From: Actinobacteria bacterium UBA7422
GTDB lineage: Bacteria > Actinomycetota > Actinomycetes > S36-B12
NCBI GenBank assembly: GCA_002469525.1
Contig: DKME01000167.1
Location: 591-8,109 of the forward strand
Length of the DNA: 7,519 nucleotides
Direction of reading: 5' to 3'
Shown: piece by piece, positions 1-5,914 of the stretch
Numbering within the stretch: position 1 is the stretch's first letter
How the letters are laid out: each line of letters starts with the position of its first letter
Translations under genes and position numbers: made by a program
Notes under the pieces: generated by a model
Databases searched by the model: none
What the model was told of the DNA's origin: nothing
What the model saw: only the letters and a program-made list of their open reading frames with translations

Positions 1-42
1 ACACGAGCTCAAGCAAAGGATGCTCGAGCGAAGCAGAGCTAG
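1..42 (+). CDS. 3' end of a + strand gene, probably aminopeptidase N (PepN)
   Basis: Frame 1 is open from the window edge to a TAG at 40-42 and encodes only 13 residues, TRAQAKDARAKQS. The tail is rich in Ala, Arg and Lys, which would suit the end of a helical C-terminal domain such as that of actinobacterial PepN. In M. tuberculosis, as I recall, pepN lies convergent to and just beside the DUF5130-type gene, and here the DUF5130-type gene is convergent and adjacent. The stop shares CTAG (39-42) with the stop of that gene, the same kind of junction as at 5903-5906. The identification is inferred from synteny, since 13 residues cannot identify a family. The frame could also be open by chance. 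Confidence 0.4.
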   Translation, partial: TRAQAKDARAKQS

Positions 43-416
43 GACGGTTCGTCGAGGTTGTAGACCTTGGGCGCACGCGCGTGTTCTGCCATGACTATCA
101 GGGCCTCTCGCACTCCGCCGACAATATCTCCTGCATTGGCACACGACACAAATGCAAGTGTTGCGAAGTCACACGAACGATCATCGAGTGAAATGTGTGC
201 TTCCTTGCCCGTGACAATGTCAATTGTGCGGGCGTCAGGGTCAACTGCGACGAGAATCGCGGACTCCGCTGCTGGGAGTTGGGCATGACGAGCAAATGCG
301 CTTTCGCGACCTTGGGGTAGTTCCCCGATATAGACGCCGAAGGCTAGTCCGGAGATTTCACGGGCAAGTTTGACCGAACGTGTGAGGTCTTTTGTGGCTG
401 AATTACCAAGATGCAT
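39..416 (-). CDS. DUF5130 / TPM-like domain protein, 125 aa
   Basis: This resembles actinobacterial DUF5130 proteins, which are distantly like the TPM domain; their biochemical role is not established to my knowledge. Family-like features are an N-terminal helix running into ISGLAFGVYIGELP (about residues 21-34), a strand AILVAVDPDARTIDIVTG (about 53-70), LDDR (about 76-79) and a C-terminal helix with GDIVGGVREALIVMAEHAR (about 95-113). There is no signal peptide or membrane segment in this short form. I chose the ATG at 414-416 because a near-perfect GGAGGTG lies 6 nt upstream. The frame stays open to 536, but that stretch overlaps the upstream membrane-protein gene in another frame and is Arg/Pro-rich, unlike the family. 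It overlaps the upstream gene by 14 nt, so translational coupling is likely. The M. tuberculosis counterpart should be Rv2468c. Confidence 0.72.
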   Translation of the reverse strand: MHLGNSATKDLTRSVKLAREISGLAFGVYIGELPQGRESAFARHAQLPAAESAILVAVDPDARTIDIVTGKEAHISLDDRSCDFATLAFVSCANAGDIVGGVREALIVMAEHARAPKVYNLDEPS

Positions 417-660
417 GTGATCCACCTCCAACCAGGCTCGAGGCTTGCGCCGAAATCTCGGCGGGGAGAATTGAAGGGTTTGGTGCAGCTGCATCACTGG
501 AGATGAATATCGAGTCGGATCCCATTGCTGCGTCAAATTCGTCGGTCACCTTGCCTCGACTGCTGCGCGTCCAAGAAGGTGCAGCGACGGCCAGAACAAC
601 AACCACTGCCAGAGCGATTGGGATTCCTAGAAAGATAATTACCATTTGAAATGCACTCAC
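403..660 (-). CDS. small single-pass membrane protein of unknown function, 85 aa
   Basis: The GTG start (658-660) encodes a protein with one hydrophobic helix at about residues 6-26 (MVIIFLGIPIALAVVVVLAV), then APSWTRSSRGK, an Asp/Ser-rich stretch and a tail ending GGGSHASW. The positive residues just after the helix suggest an outside-N, inside-C topology by the positive-inside rule, although the N-terminus is very short. I have an impression that similar short proteins with a Gly-rich, Trp-terminated tail exist in other actinobacteria, but I cannot name a family. It is probably real: the membrane helix is coherent, the downstream DUF5130 gene starts inside its end with a strong ribosome site, and a TAnnnT box lies 6 nt before its GTG. 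A second possible start is the ATG at 643-645. The pair may act together, with this protein as a membrane partner, which is inference. Confidence 0.6.
   Translation of the reverse strand: MSAFQMVIIFLGIPIALAVVVVLAVAAPSWTRSSRGKVTDEFDAAMGSDSIFISSDAAAPNPSILPAEISAQASSLVGGGSHASW
423..429 (-). promoter_or_regulatory. Shine-Dalgarno site that fixes the DUF5130 start
   Basis: On the - strand this reads GGAGGTG, followed by GATCAC and ATG. It is the strongest ribosome-binding site in the window. It lies within the last codons of the upstream membrane-protein gene and favours the ATG at 414-416 over longer starts. Confidence 0.75.
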
Positions 661-666
661 GTTCCT

Positions 667-672
667 AGCCTA
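667..672 (-). promoter_or_regulatory. -10 box of a leaderless promoter for the small membrane protein / DUF5130 pair
   Basis: The - strand reads TAGGCT, then AGGAAC, then the GTG start. TAnnnT six nucleotides before a start codon is the usual geometry of actinobacterial leaderless transcripts, with the start codon at or next to +1. No good -35 hexamer is visible at 17-18 nt. The AGGA before the GTG could instead be a weak, very close ribosome site on a longer transcript. Confidence 0.5.
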
Positions 673-696
673 ATGCGGCCTTACCGCGACAGCCCT

Positions 697-702
697 TACG
701 GT
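697..702 (+). promoter_or_regulatory. -10 box of a leaderless promoter for the prolyl oligopeptidase operon
   Basis: The + strand reads TACGGT, then GGTGTC, then the ATG at 709. This gives a TAnnnT box and the same 6-nt spacing as the box on the opposite strand. There is no convincing Shine-Dalgarno sequence before this ATG (only GGTGGTG), which also favours a leaderless message. The -35 region is not recognisable. Confidence 0.5.
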
Positions 703-708
703 GGTGTC

Positions 709-2826
709 ATGAAGAACACGCCTGCGAACTCTGCCCTTAGCTACCCGACTCTCTCTGATAGCGGAATTATCGATGATTATCACGGGGTTAGCGTTCCGGA
801 CCCGTACCGTTACTTGGAGGATCCGCAGGACCCGCGAACTACTGATTGGCTAGAGGCCCAGTCCACCCTGATGAATGCTGAAAAAGCATCCTGGACTAAA
901 CGGGAACATTTTGTTGACCGGGTCGGTGAATTACTGGGATCTGGCGCGATTTCCCCACCGTATATTCGAGGTGCGAGGACTTTCTTTACACAACGTGATC
1001 CAGGTCAGCAGTTTGCAGTTCTTTATGTGAGGGACACCAACGACTCGCACACAAACCCTAAGACTGCACGAGTTTTGATAGATCCAATTGTCATGGACCC
1101 TGAAGGTCACACAACGTTGGACAGTTGGCAGCCATCCAAGGAAGGGGATTTCCTCGCCTATCAGATTTCTCAGGGCGGAAACGAGGAGTCGGATGTTTAT
1201 GTAATGAACGTCGATACGGGCGAAGTTGTTGAAGGCCCGATCGGACGTTGCAGGTATTCACCGATTGCTTGGCTTAAGGGTGGATCCGCGTTTTATTACG
1301 TCCGCAGGATTGCACCGGAACTGCTTCCAGAGAGTGAAGCGCATTTTCACCGTCGGGTGTATTTGCATACGGTTGGTGCGGATCCTGAAACCGACATTTT
1401 AGTGTTCGGCGCCGGCATGAACATGACGAATTATTATGGGGTTTCAGTTTCCCGCGACGGACGGTGGCTCGAAGTTTCGTCGAGCGAAGGAACGGAACCG
1501 CGGAACGATCTGTGGATTGCTGATCTCACTCAGTGCGCCCCAACGAGCCCGTCATTTGAACTCGTTCAAGGTGATGTGGACGCTCAGACTTCGATCAGCT
1601 TTGGGCGCGACGGCCGGGCATACATTTTCACCGACAATAATGCGCCTCGCGGCACGGTGTTGGTGACAAATCCCGGATCGTGGAACCCCAATTCTTGGGA
1701 AACCCTGATTCCAGAGCCACAAGACGCTGTACTGGAATCGGTAACGTTGCTCGACGGTGAGGACCTTGATCAAGATCAACTCATGGTGGTCCAAACCAGC
1801 CACGGTGTTGCCGAGATGACCATGCATGCAGCCACCAATGGCGAAGAACTGTACGGGGTTGAACTGCCGGGTGCTGGAACGATCGGTGGCCCGGTGGAAC
1901 ATATTGATGGAGGCCCGATCACCTGGATTGTTTACACCGATCACACAACCGTCCCCACCATCTACGAATTCGACGCAAGAACTCAGGAATTGTCTCTGTA
2001 CGCCACTCCCCCAGGCGCCGTCGTCGCACCGGATGTTCACTCCGAGCTGATCACCTATCCCTCCCTTGATGGCACAACGGTCCGCATGTTCGTCATCTCA
2101 CCAACGGGAACACCCGACCAGCCGCGACCAACGATTCTCTATGGCTACGGAGGGTTTGGCATCCCGCTTCAGCCTGGCTACAGCGCGGCGATTCTGGCTT
2201 GGGTTGAGTCCGGTGGGGTGTGGGCGATCGCGAATCTGCGCGGCGGTGGCGAGGAAGGCGAGGAGTGGCACCGCGCTGGAATGCTGGCCAATAAGCAGAA
2301 CGTATTCGACGACTTCCACGCAGCCGCGGAATATTTAATTGACAAGGGCTGGACCACGAGCAACCAACTTGGAATTTACGGTGGGTCAAACGGCGGCCTG
2401 CTCGTTGGTGCAGCGATGACCCAGCGACCAGAATTGTTCAATGCGGTCGTGTGCGTCGCACCGCTACTGGACATGATTCGTTACGTGGAAAGTGAACTCG
2501 GACCAACCTGGACCGTGGAGTACGGCGACCCAGCAGATGCAGAGCAATTCGGTTGGTTGCACGCATATTCTCCCTACCACCGAGTGGCACAGGGCACCGA
2601 TTACCCCGCGACCATGTTCGCCATATTCGACAACGACACCCGCACCGATCCCATGCACGGGCGCAAAATGGCCGCGGCGGTTCAAGCGGCAACAATTGGC
2701 AGTCGCCCGATCTTGGTTCGAACTGAAGGTAACGTTGGGCACGGGGCTCGTTCACTGAACAAGTCCATCGAGGAAAGTGCCGATACGTTAACGTTCATGT
2801 CTCACTGGACCGGGTTAGACGACTGA
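709..2826 (+). CDS. prolyl oligopeptidase, serine peptidase family S9A, 705 aa
   Basis: This cytoplasmic serine peptidase cleaves short peptides after proline. It has the family's usual length and two-domain plan: an N-terminal segment with DDYHG and DPYRYLEDP (residues 22-39), a beta-propeller over roughly 75-425 that filters substrate size, and a C-terminal alpha/beta-hydrolase domain. The triad is visible: Ser560 in GGSNGG, Asp643 in FDNDTR and His678 in NVGHGAR. Trp601 (TWTVEYGD) matches the Trp that stacks on the substrate proline, and Arg645 the substrate-binding Arg. YGYGGFG (478-484) and NLRGGGEEGEEWH are also typical. There is no signal peptide. I chose the ATG at 709 because family homology begins after it, a TAnnnT box lies 6 nt before it, and an upstream TTG at 646 would overlap the divergent gene. 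It is the first gene of the + strand unit, 13 nt before mscS. Confidence 0.93.
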   Translation: MKNTPANSALSYPTLSDSGIIDDYHGVSVPDPYRYLEDPQDPRTTDWLEAQSTLMNAEKASWTKREHFVDRVGELLGSGAISPPYIRGARTFFTQRDPGQQFAVLYVRDTNDSHTNPKTARVLIDPIVMDPEGHTTLDSWQPSKEGDFLAYQISQGGNEESDVYVMNVDTGEVVEGPIGRCRYSPIAWLKGGSAFYYVRRIAPELLPESEAHFHRRVYLHTVGADPETDILVFGAGMNMTNYYGVSVSRDGRWLEVSSSEGTEPRNDLWIADLTQCAPTSPSFELVQGDVDAQTSISFGRDGRAYIFTDNNAPRGTVLVTNPGSWNPNSWETLIPEPQDAVLESVTLLDGEDLDQDQLMVVQTSHGVAEMTMHAATNGEELYGVELPGAGTIGGPVEHIDGGPITWIVYTDHTTVPTIYEFDARTQELSLYATPPGAVVAPDVHSELITYPSLDGTTVRMFVISPTGTPDQPRPTILYGYGGFGIPLQPGYSAAILAWVESGGVWAIANLRGGGEEGEEWHRAGMLANKQNVFDDFHAAAEYLIDKGWTTSNQLGIYGGSNGGLLVGAAMTQRPELFNAVVCVAPLLDMIRYVESELGPTWTVEYGDPADAEQFGWLHAYSPYHRVAQGTDYPATMFAIFDNDTRTDPMHGRKMAAAVQAATIGSRPILVRTEGNVGHGARSLNKSIEESADTLTFMSHWTGLDD

Positions 2827-2839
2827 GGGGTTTTTATTC

Positions 2840-3769
2840 ATGAACTGGGATTCGGTCGTTGATTGGCTAGACGCATTTCAAGCGGGACCATGGGACACTC
2901 CGATTCGCATTGCCTTGATCGCGATCATCGCAATAATCGCGTCAAAGTTGTCAACGGTGGCAATAAACAAAATGGTGCGCCGAGCAACCAATAAGAACGA
3001 GAAGCTCAATATCGCGGATTTACGCAATGCCACGGACACTGAGGAACTCTCCGAGGAGTTGCTGGAAAATCGGATCACACAACGTGCGCACGCATTAGGT
3101 TCACTCGCTCACAGCGGAGCCGTGATCTTAATCTGGTCGGTGGCGATCATGATGATCATGACAGAACTTGGCCTCAACATAGGTCCACTTCTCGCAAGCG
3201 CTGGCGTTTTAGGTGTCGTGATTGGTTTCGGCGCACAAACATTGGTTGCCGACTACCTCGCCGGAATCTCAATGACCCTGGAAGACCAGCTCGGTATCGG
3301 TGACGTAGTTGATTGCGGGGTCGTCCTTGGGACAGTTGAAGAAGTTGCACTGAGGTACACCCGAATCAGAGACTTCTACGGAGTTGTCTGGTACGTCCGC
3401 AACGGAACAATTTCCTATATTGCCAATCAAAGTCAGGGTTGGACCTACGCACTCGTGGACCTTGCTTTGGACTACAACGCGGACTTGGAAAAAGTACGAA
3501 CTGTGATTGACGGTGAAGGTCAGCGGATTGCCAAGGACGCAAGCTATGACGCAGTATTCATGGACCCACCCGTCTACGCGGGTGTTGAAGAAGCCCGCGG
3601 CGACGCAATTGTGGTTCGAGTGATGGCCAAAGTGGTACCCGACCAACAATTTGTTGCTGCCCGTTTATTGCGCGAAAGAATCAAGGGTGCACTTGATGCT
3701 GCCGGCTTGCATATTCCCCTCACCCAAATACAAATAGTTGAGGAGCGCAGCAACAATGACACCCCCTAG
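2840..3769 (+). CDS. MscS-family mechanosensitive channel, 309 aa
   Basis: This is an inner-membrane channel that would open under membrane tension to release solutes on osmotic downshock. Predicted helices are TM1 at about 22-42, TM2 at about 88-108 and the pore-lining TM3 at about 115-142, which contains LLASAGVLGVVIGFGAQTLV. They are followed by the MscS beta domain (LEDQLGIGDVVD at about 147-158, GTVEEVALRYTRIRD at about 164-178, YVRNG at 185-189) and a C-terminal alpha/beta domain to about residue 300. A charged loop (about 47-85, with TDTEELSEELLENR) separates TM1 and TM2. With three helices and about 300 residues it is a compact MscS-like protein. The ATG has GAGGGG 9 nt upstream. Its end overlaps the haemoglobin gene by 14 nt. 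Some family members are regulated or non-selective channels, so channel activity is inferred from the fold. Confidence 0.9.
   Translation: MNWDSVVDWLDAFQAGPWDTPIRIALIAIIAIIASKLSTVAINKMVRRATNKNEKLNIADLRNATDTEELSEELLENRITQRAHALGSLAHSGAVILIWSVAIMMIMTELGLNIGPLLASAGVLGVVIGFGAQTLVADYLAGISMTLEDQLGIGDVVDCGVVLGTVEEVALRYTRIRDFYGVVWYVRNGTISYIANQSQGWTYALVDLALDYNADLEKVRTVIDGEGQRIAKDASYDAVFMDPPVYAGVEEARGDAIVVRVMAKVVPDQQFVAARLLRERIKGALDAAGLHIPLTQIQIVEERSNNDTP
3740..3745 (+). promoter_or_regulatory. ribosome-binding site of the truncated haemoglobin gene, inside mscS
   Basis: GAGGAG lies 10 nt before the ATG at 3756-3758, within the mscS coding sequence. It supports the ATG rather than the TTG at 3738 as the start, since that TTG lies upstream of and partly over the site. 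Confidence 0.6.
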
Positions 3770-4214
3770 CGGAGAAGGTGCTGAACCCACTCCCTACCAA
3801 CGATTTGGTGGGCATGAGTTTTTCACCAACCTGGTTCATAATTTCTATCAGCGTGTCCCGAAAGACCCTGTTCTGCGCGAGATGTACCCCAGCCAAGACT
3901 TGGAGGGCGCCGAGTGGCGACTGCGGGCTTTCCTCGAGCAGTACTGGGGCGGCCCGGAAACCTACAGTGAGGAGCGCGGGCACCCTCGACTCCGGATGCG
4001 TCATATTGGATTCCACATTGATGGTGCCGCACGCGACCGCTGGCTCTCCCTGATGGCCGCTTCGATCGCAGATCAGGGGATGGATGCACAACTCGAATCA
4101 GAGCTGTGGAAGTATTTCGTAGCTGCGGCGTTCGGCATGCAAAACGTCCCCGATCCGACTCCAGAAAGCCCAGTCACATTTCCCATAACTTCGATACCCA
4201 ACACGGAGGCCTAG
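3756..4214 (+). CDS. glbO: group II truncated haemoglobin (trHbO), 152 aa
   Basis: This 2-on-2 haem globin binds oxygen and is linked in mycobacteria to oxygen handling, respiration and detoxification of NO or peroxide. It matches M. tuberculosis GlbO closely; the stretches FLEQYWGGP (59-67) and RGHPRLRMRH (74-83) are nearly identical. Key residues are present: proximal His83 (F8), Tyr31 (B10), Tyr44 (CD1) and Trp96 (G8), the distal set that marks group II. The N-terminus is about 8 residues longer than in M. tuberculosis. The C-terminus carries an extra tail of about 16-20 residues rich in Pro, Thr and Ser (PDPTPESPVTFPITSIPNTEA), which looks disordered. The ATG start overlaps mscS by 14 nt, and the stop codon directly abuts the alpha-glucosidase start. 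The glbO-aglA order is the same as in mycobacteria. Confidence 0.95.
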   Translation: MTPPSGEGAEPTPYQRFGGHEFFTNLVHNFYQRVPKDPVLREMYPSQDLEGAEWRLRAFLEQYWGGPETYSEERGHPRLRMRHIGFHIDGAARDRWLSLMAASIADQGMDAQLESELWKYFVAAAFGMQNVPDPTPESPVTFPITSIPNTEA

Positions 4215-5906
4215 GTGCCCAGCGGAGACAACGAGTGGTGGCGTGACGCCGTCATCTATCAGGTATACCCACGATCTTTTTCCGACAGTGACGGTGACGG
4301 TCTTGGCGACATCCCGGGGATTGTGAGCAAGGTCGACTACCTGGACAACCTTGGCGTTGACGCAATCTGGATCTCCCCGTTCTACGAGTCCCCGTTGCTT
4401 GACGGTGGCTACGACGTGACCGACTACCGACTGGTTGACCCAAGGCTTGGTGAGGTTGCAGACGTTGAAGATCTGATCGACGCGGCTCATGCCAAGGACA
4501 TGAAGATTTTCATGGATATCGTGCCCAACCACACCAGCAGTGCCCATGCTTGGTTCCAGGAAGTTCTGCATTCAGAGCCCGGATCACCGGCTTGGGACCG
4601 CTACGTAATCAAAGAAGGCAAGGGCGCGAACCACGAAATTCCCCCAACTAACTGGCAGAGTGTTTTTCATGGTGACGCATGGACACCACTTGTTCTGGCC
4701 AACGGCGAGAAGACCCAATACTGGTATCTGCACATTTTTGACTCTTCCCAGCCGGACGTGAATTGGGAGAACCAAGAAGTACGCGTGGAGTTTGAGAGTA
4801 TTCTGAAATTTTGGTTTGATCTTGGCATTGACGGTTTTCGAATCGACGTCGCCCACGGCCTTATCAAAGATCAAAGCTTCCCAGATATCGACTACGAATC
4901 AATTCCCGAGCAGGAGCTTCTCGGTGACCCGATCTTGAGCCCGTTCTGGGATCAAGATGGAGTGCACGACGTCTATCGCAGCTGGCGCAAATTGGCCGAC
5001 AGCTATGACACACCTCGGGTTTTTTGTGGTGAGACTTGGGCGCCTTCGCCTGAGCGCTTGGCTTTGTATCAACGTCCAGACGAACTGCACACCTCATTTA
5101 ACTTCGACTACCTGCGTGCCGGCTTCGATGCAGTCAAACTCAAAGAATCAGTTGACTCAACACTGCTCAATCACAAAAAGGTTGGCGCCCCCGCTACATG
5201 GGTTCTCTCCAACCACGACATAGTGCGCCACGCAACCCGCATGGCACCAGGTCAAAGCGATCACCCCACTGAGATGCCAACACCGGACAACGCGGATCGC
5301 GGCTTAGCGCGAGCACGCGCGGCCACGCTTTTCACACTTGGACTACCCGGTTCGACATACCTGTATCAAGGTGAAGAACTCGGCCTACCCGAAGTGCTCG
5401 AGCTACCAGGTGATGCGCGGCAGGATCCGGTCTGGTTTCGGACACAGGGTAGAGAAATCGGTCGCGACGGTTGTCGCGTTCCTATTCCGTGGTCGGGCGA
5501 CGTGGCTTCATATGGTTTTGGGCCCTGCGAGAATTCTTGGCTCCCCCAGCCCGACACGTGGGAGCATTTGAGTGTTCAAGCGCAGGAATCTGGCGACACA
5601 ACATTGAATTTCTACCGCGATGCACTCGCCCAACGTCGCGAGGAGCAGGCAACCGGCGACGGCGAGTTCGAATGGCGCATGGACGAATTCACGCATCCCA
5701 ACGACGCGATCTTGGCATACCGCAGGCCGCACCCAACCAACCCACTGACGTGCATTGTAAATACAGAAGATGGAATGTGGCGGGTGCCGCAATCATTCGG
5801 CACGGACGTACTAATTTCTTCAGGACCTGAAGTTGCCGTTGTTGACTCGGGCGACGGAGAGCATTTAGTTCTTGGTCCAGAAACGGCAGTGTGGGTACGC
5901 AACTAG
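4215..5906 (+). CDS. aglA: GH13 alpha-glucosidase, 563 aa
   Basis: This is a cytoplasmic exo-acting alpha-glucosidase that would release glucose from maltose, isomaltose or short alpha-glucans. The (beta/alpha)8 barrel begins with WRDAVIYQVYPRSF and the metal-site loop SDGDGLGDIPGI. The GH13 signature regions are complete: DIVPNH (101-106), GFRIDV with nucleophile Asp211, GETW with acid/base Glu273, and SNHD with Asp335. Val212 follows the nucleophile. In yeast and Bacillus enzymes Val here goes with alpha-1,6 activity and Thr or Ala with alpha-1,4, but GFRIDVAHG also appears typical of actinobacterial AglA, so specificity stays open. A C-terminal beta domain covers about the last 80 residues. 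There is no signal peptide. The GTG start directly follows the glbO stop and has GGAGG 5 nt upstream. Length is close to M. tuberculosis AglA (Rv2471). The stop shares CTAG with the convergent gene. Confidence 0.93.
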   Translation: MPSGDNEWWRDAVIYQVYPRSFSDSDGDGLGDIPGIVSKVDYLDNLGVDAIWISPFYESPLLDGGYDVTDYRLVDPRLGEVADVEDLIDAAHAKDMKIFMDIVPNHTSSAHAWFQEVLHSEPGSPAWDRYVIKEGKGANHEIPPTNWQSVFHGDAWTPLVLANGEKTQYWYLHIFDSSQPDVNWENQEVRVEFESILKFWFDLGIDGFRIDVAHGLIKDQSFPDIDYESIPEQELLGDPILSPFWDQDGVHDVYRSWRKLADSYDTPRVFCGETWAPSPERLALYQRPDELHTSFNFDYLRAGFDAVKLKESVDSTLLNHKKVGAPATWVLSNHDIVRHATRMAPGQSDHPTEMPTPDNADRGLARARAATLFTLGLPGSTYLYQGEELGLPEVLELPGDARQDPVWFRTQGREIGRDGCRVPIPWSGDVASYGFGPCENSWLPQPDTWEHLSVQAQESGDTTLNFYRDALAQRREEQATGDGEFEWRMDEFTHPNDAILAYRRPHPTNPLTCIVNTEDGMWRVPQSFGTDVLISSGPEVAVVDSGDGEHLVLGPETAVWVRN

Positions 5907-5914
5907 TTAACTAG
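5903..5914. repeat. 12-bp perfect palindrome carrying both convergent stops and stops in all six frames
   Basis: CTAGTTAACTAG is its own reverse complement. It holds TAG at 5904, TAA at 5908 and TAG at 5912, one in each + frame, and by symmetry one in each - frame. The first CTAG gives the aglA stop (5904-5906) and the stop of the convergent gene (5905-5903). The palindrome does not extend further (A at 5902 against C at 5915). Confidence 0.9.

Noticed and set aside
1..30. GAGC/GCTC inverted repeats near the left edge as a terminator
   Set aside because: The arms are short, loops are long and no T run follows; the region is better explained as coding sequence of the + strand gene ending at 42.
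417..536. N-terminal extension of the DUF5130 gene to an ATG at 534-536
   Set aside because: The added residues are Arg/Pro-rich, unlike the family, and lie opposite the coherent membrane-protein frame; the strong ribosome site points to the ATG at 416.
646..708. Upstream TTG start adding 21 residues to the prolyl oligopeptidase
   Set aside because: It would overlap the start of the divergent gene, the extra residues lack family similarity, and the ATG at 709 has a promoter box at leaderless spacing.
1552..2040. 162-codon open frame antisense to the prolyl oligopeptidase gene
   Set aside because: The composition is biased and has no family motif; it lies wholly within a well-supported gene and has no convincing start signals.
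2801..2835. Possible terminator between the prolyl oligopeptidase and mscS genes (GGGGTTTTTATT)
   Set aside because: The only inverted repeat before the T run is CTCA/TGAG with a loop of about 19 nt, too weak; the GAGGGG is better read as the mscS ribosome site.
2918..2942. GCGATCATCGCAATAATCGCG-like repeats, and ATCATGATGATCATGA near 3145
   Set aside because: These fall in the transmembrane helices of mscS and reflect runs of Ile, Ala and Met codons rather than a separate repeat element.
3738..3755. TTG start adding six residues to the truncated haemoglobin
   Set aside because: The TTG is upstream of and overlaps the likely GAGGAG ribosome site, which serves the ATG at 3756.
4098..4571. 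157-codon antisense open frame across the glbO-aglA junction
   Set aside because: Both sense genes carry complete catalytic or haem-binding motifs; the antisense product shows no recognisable domain.
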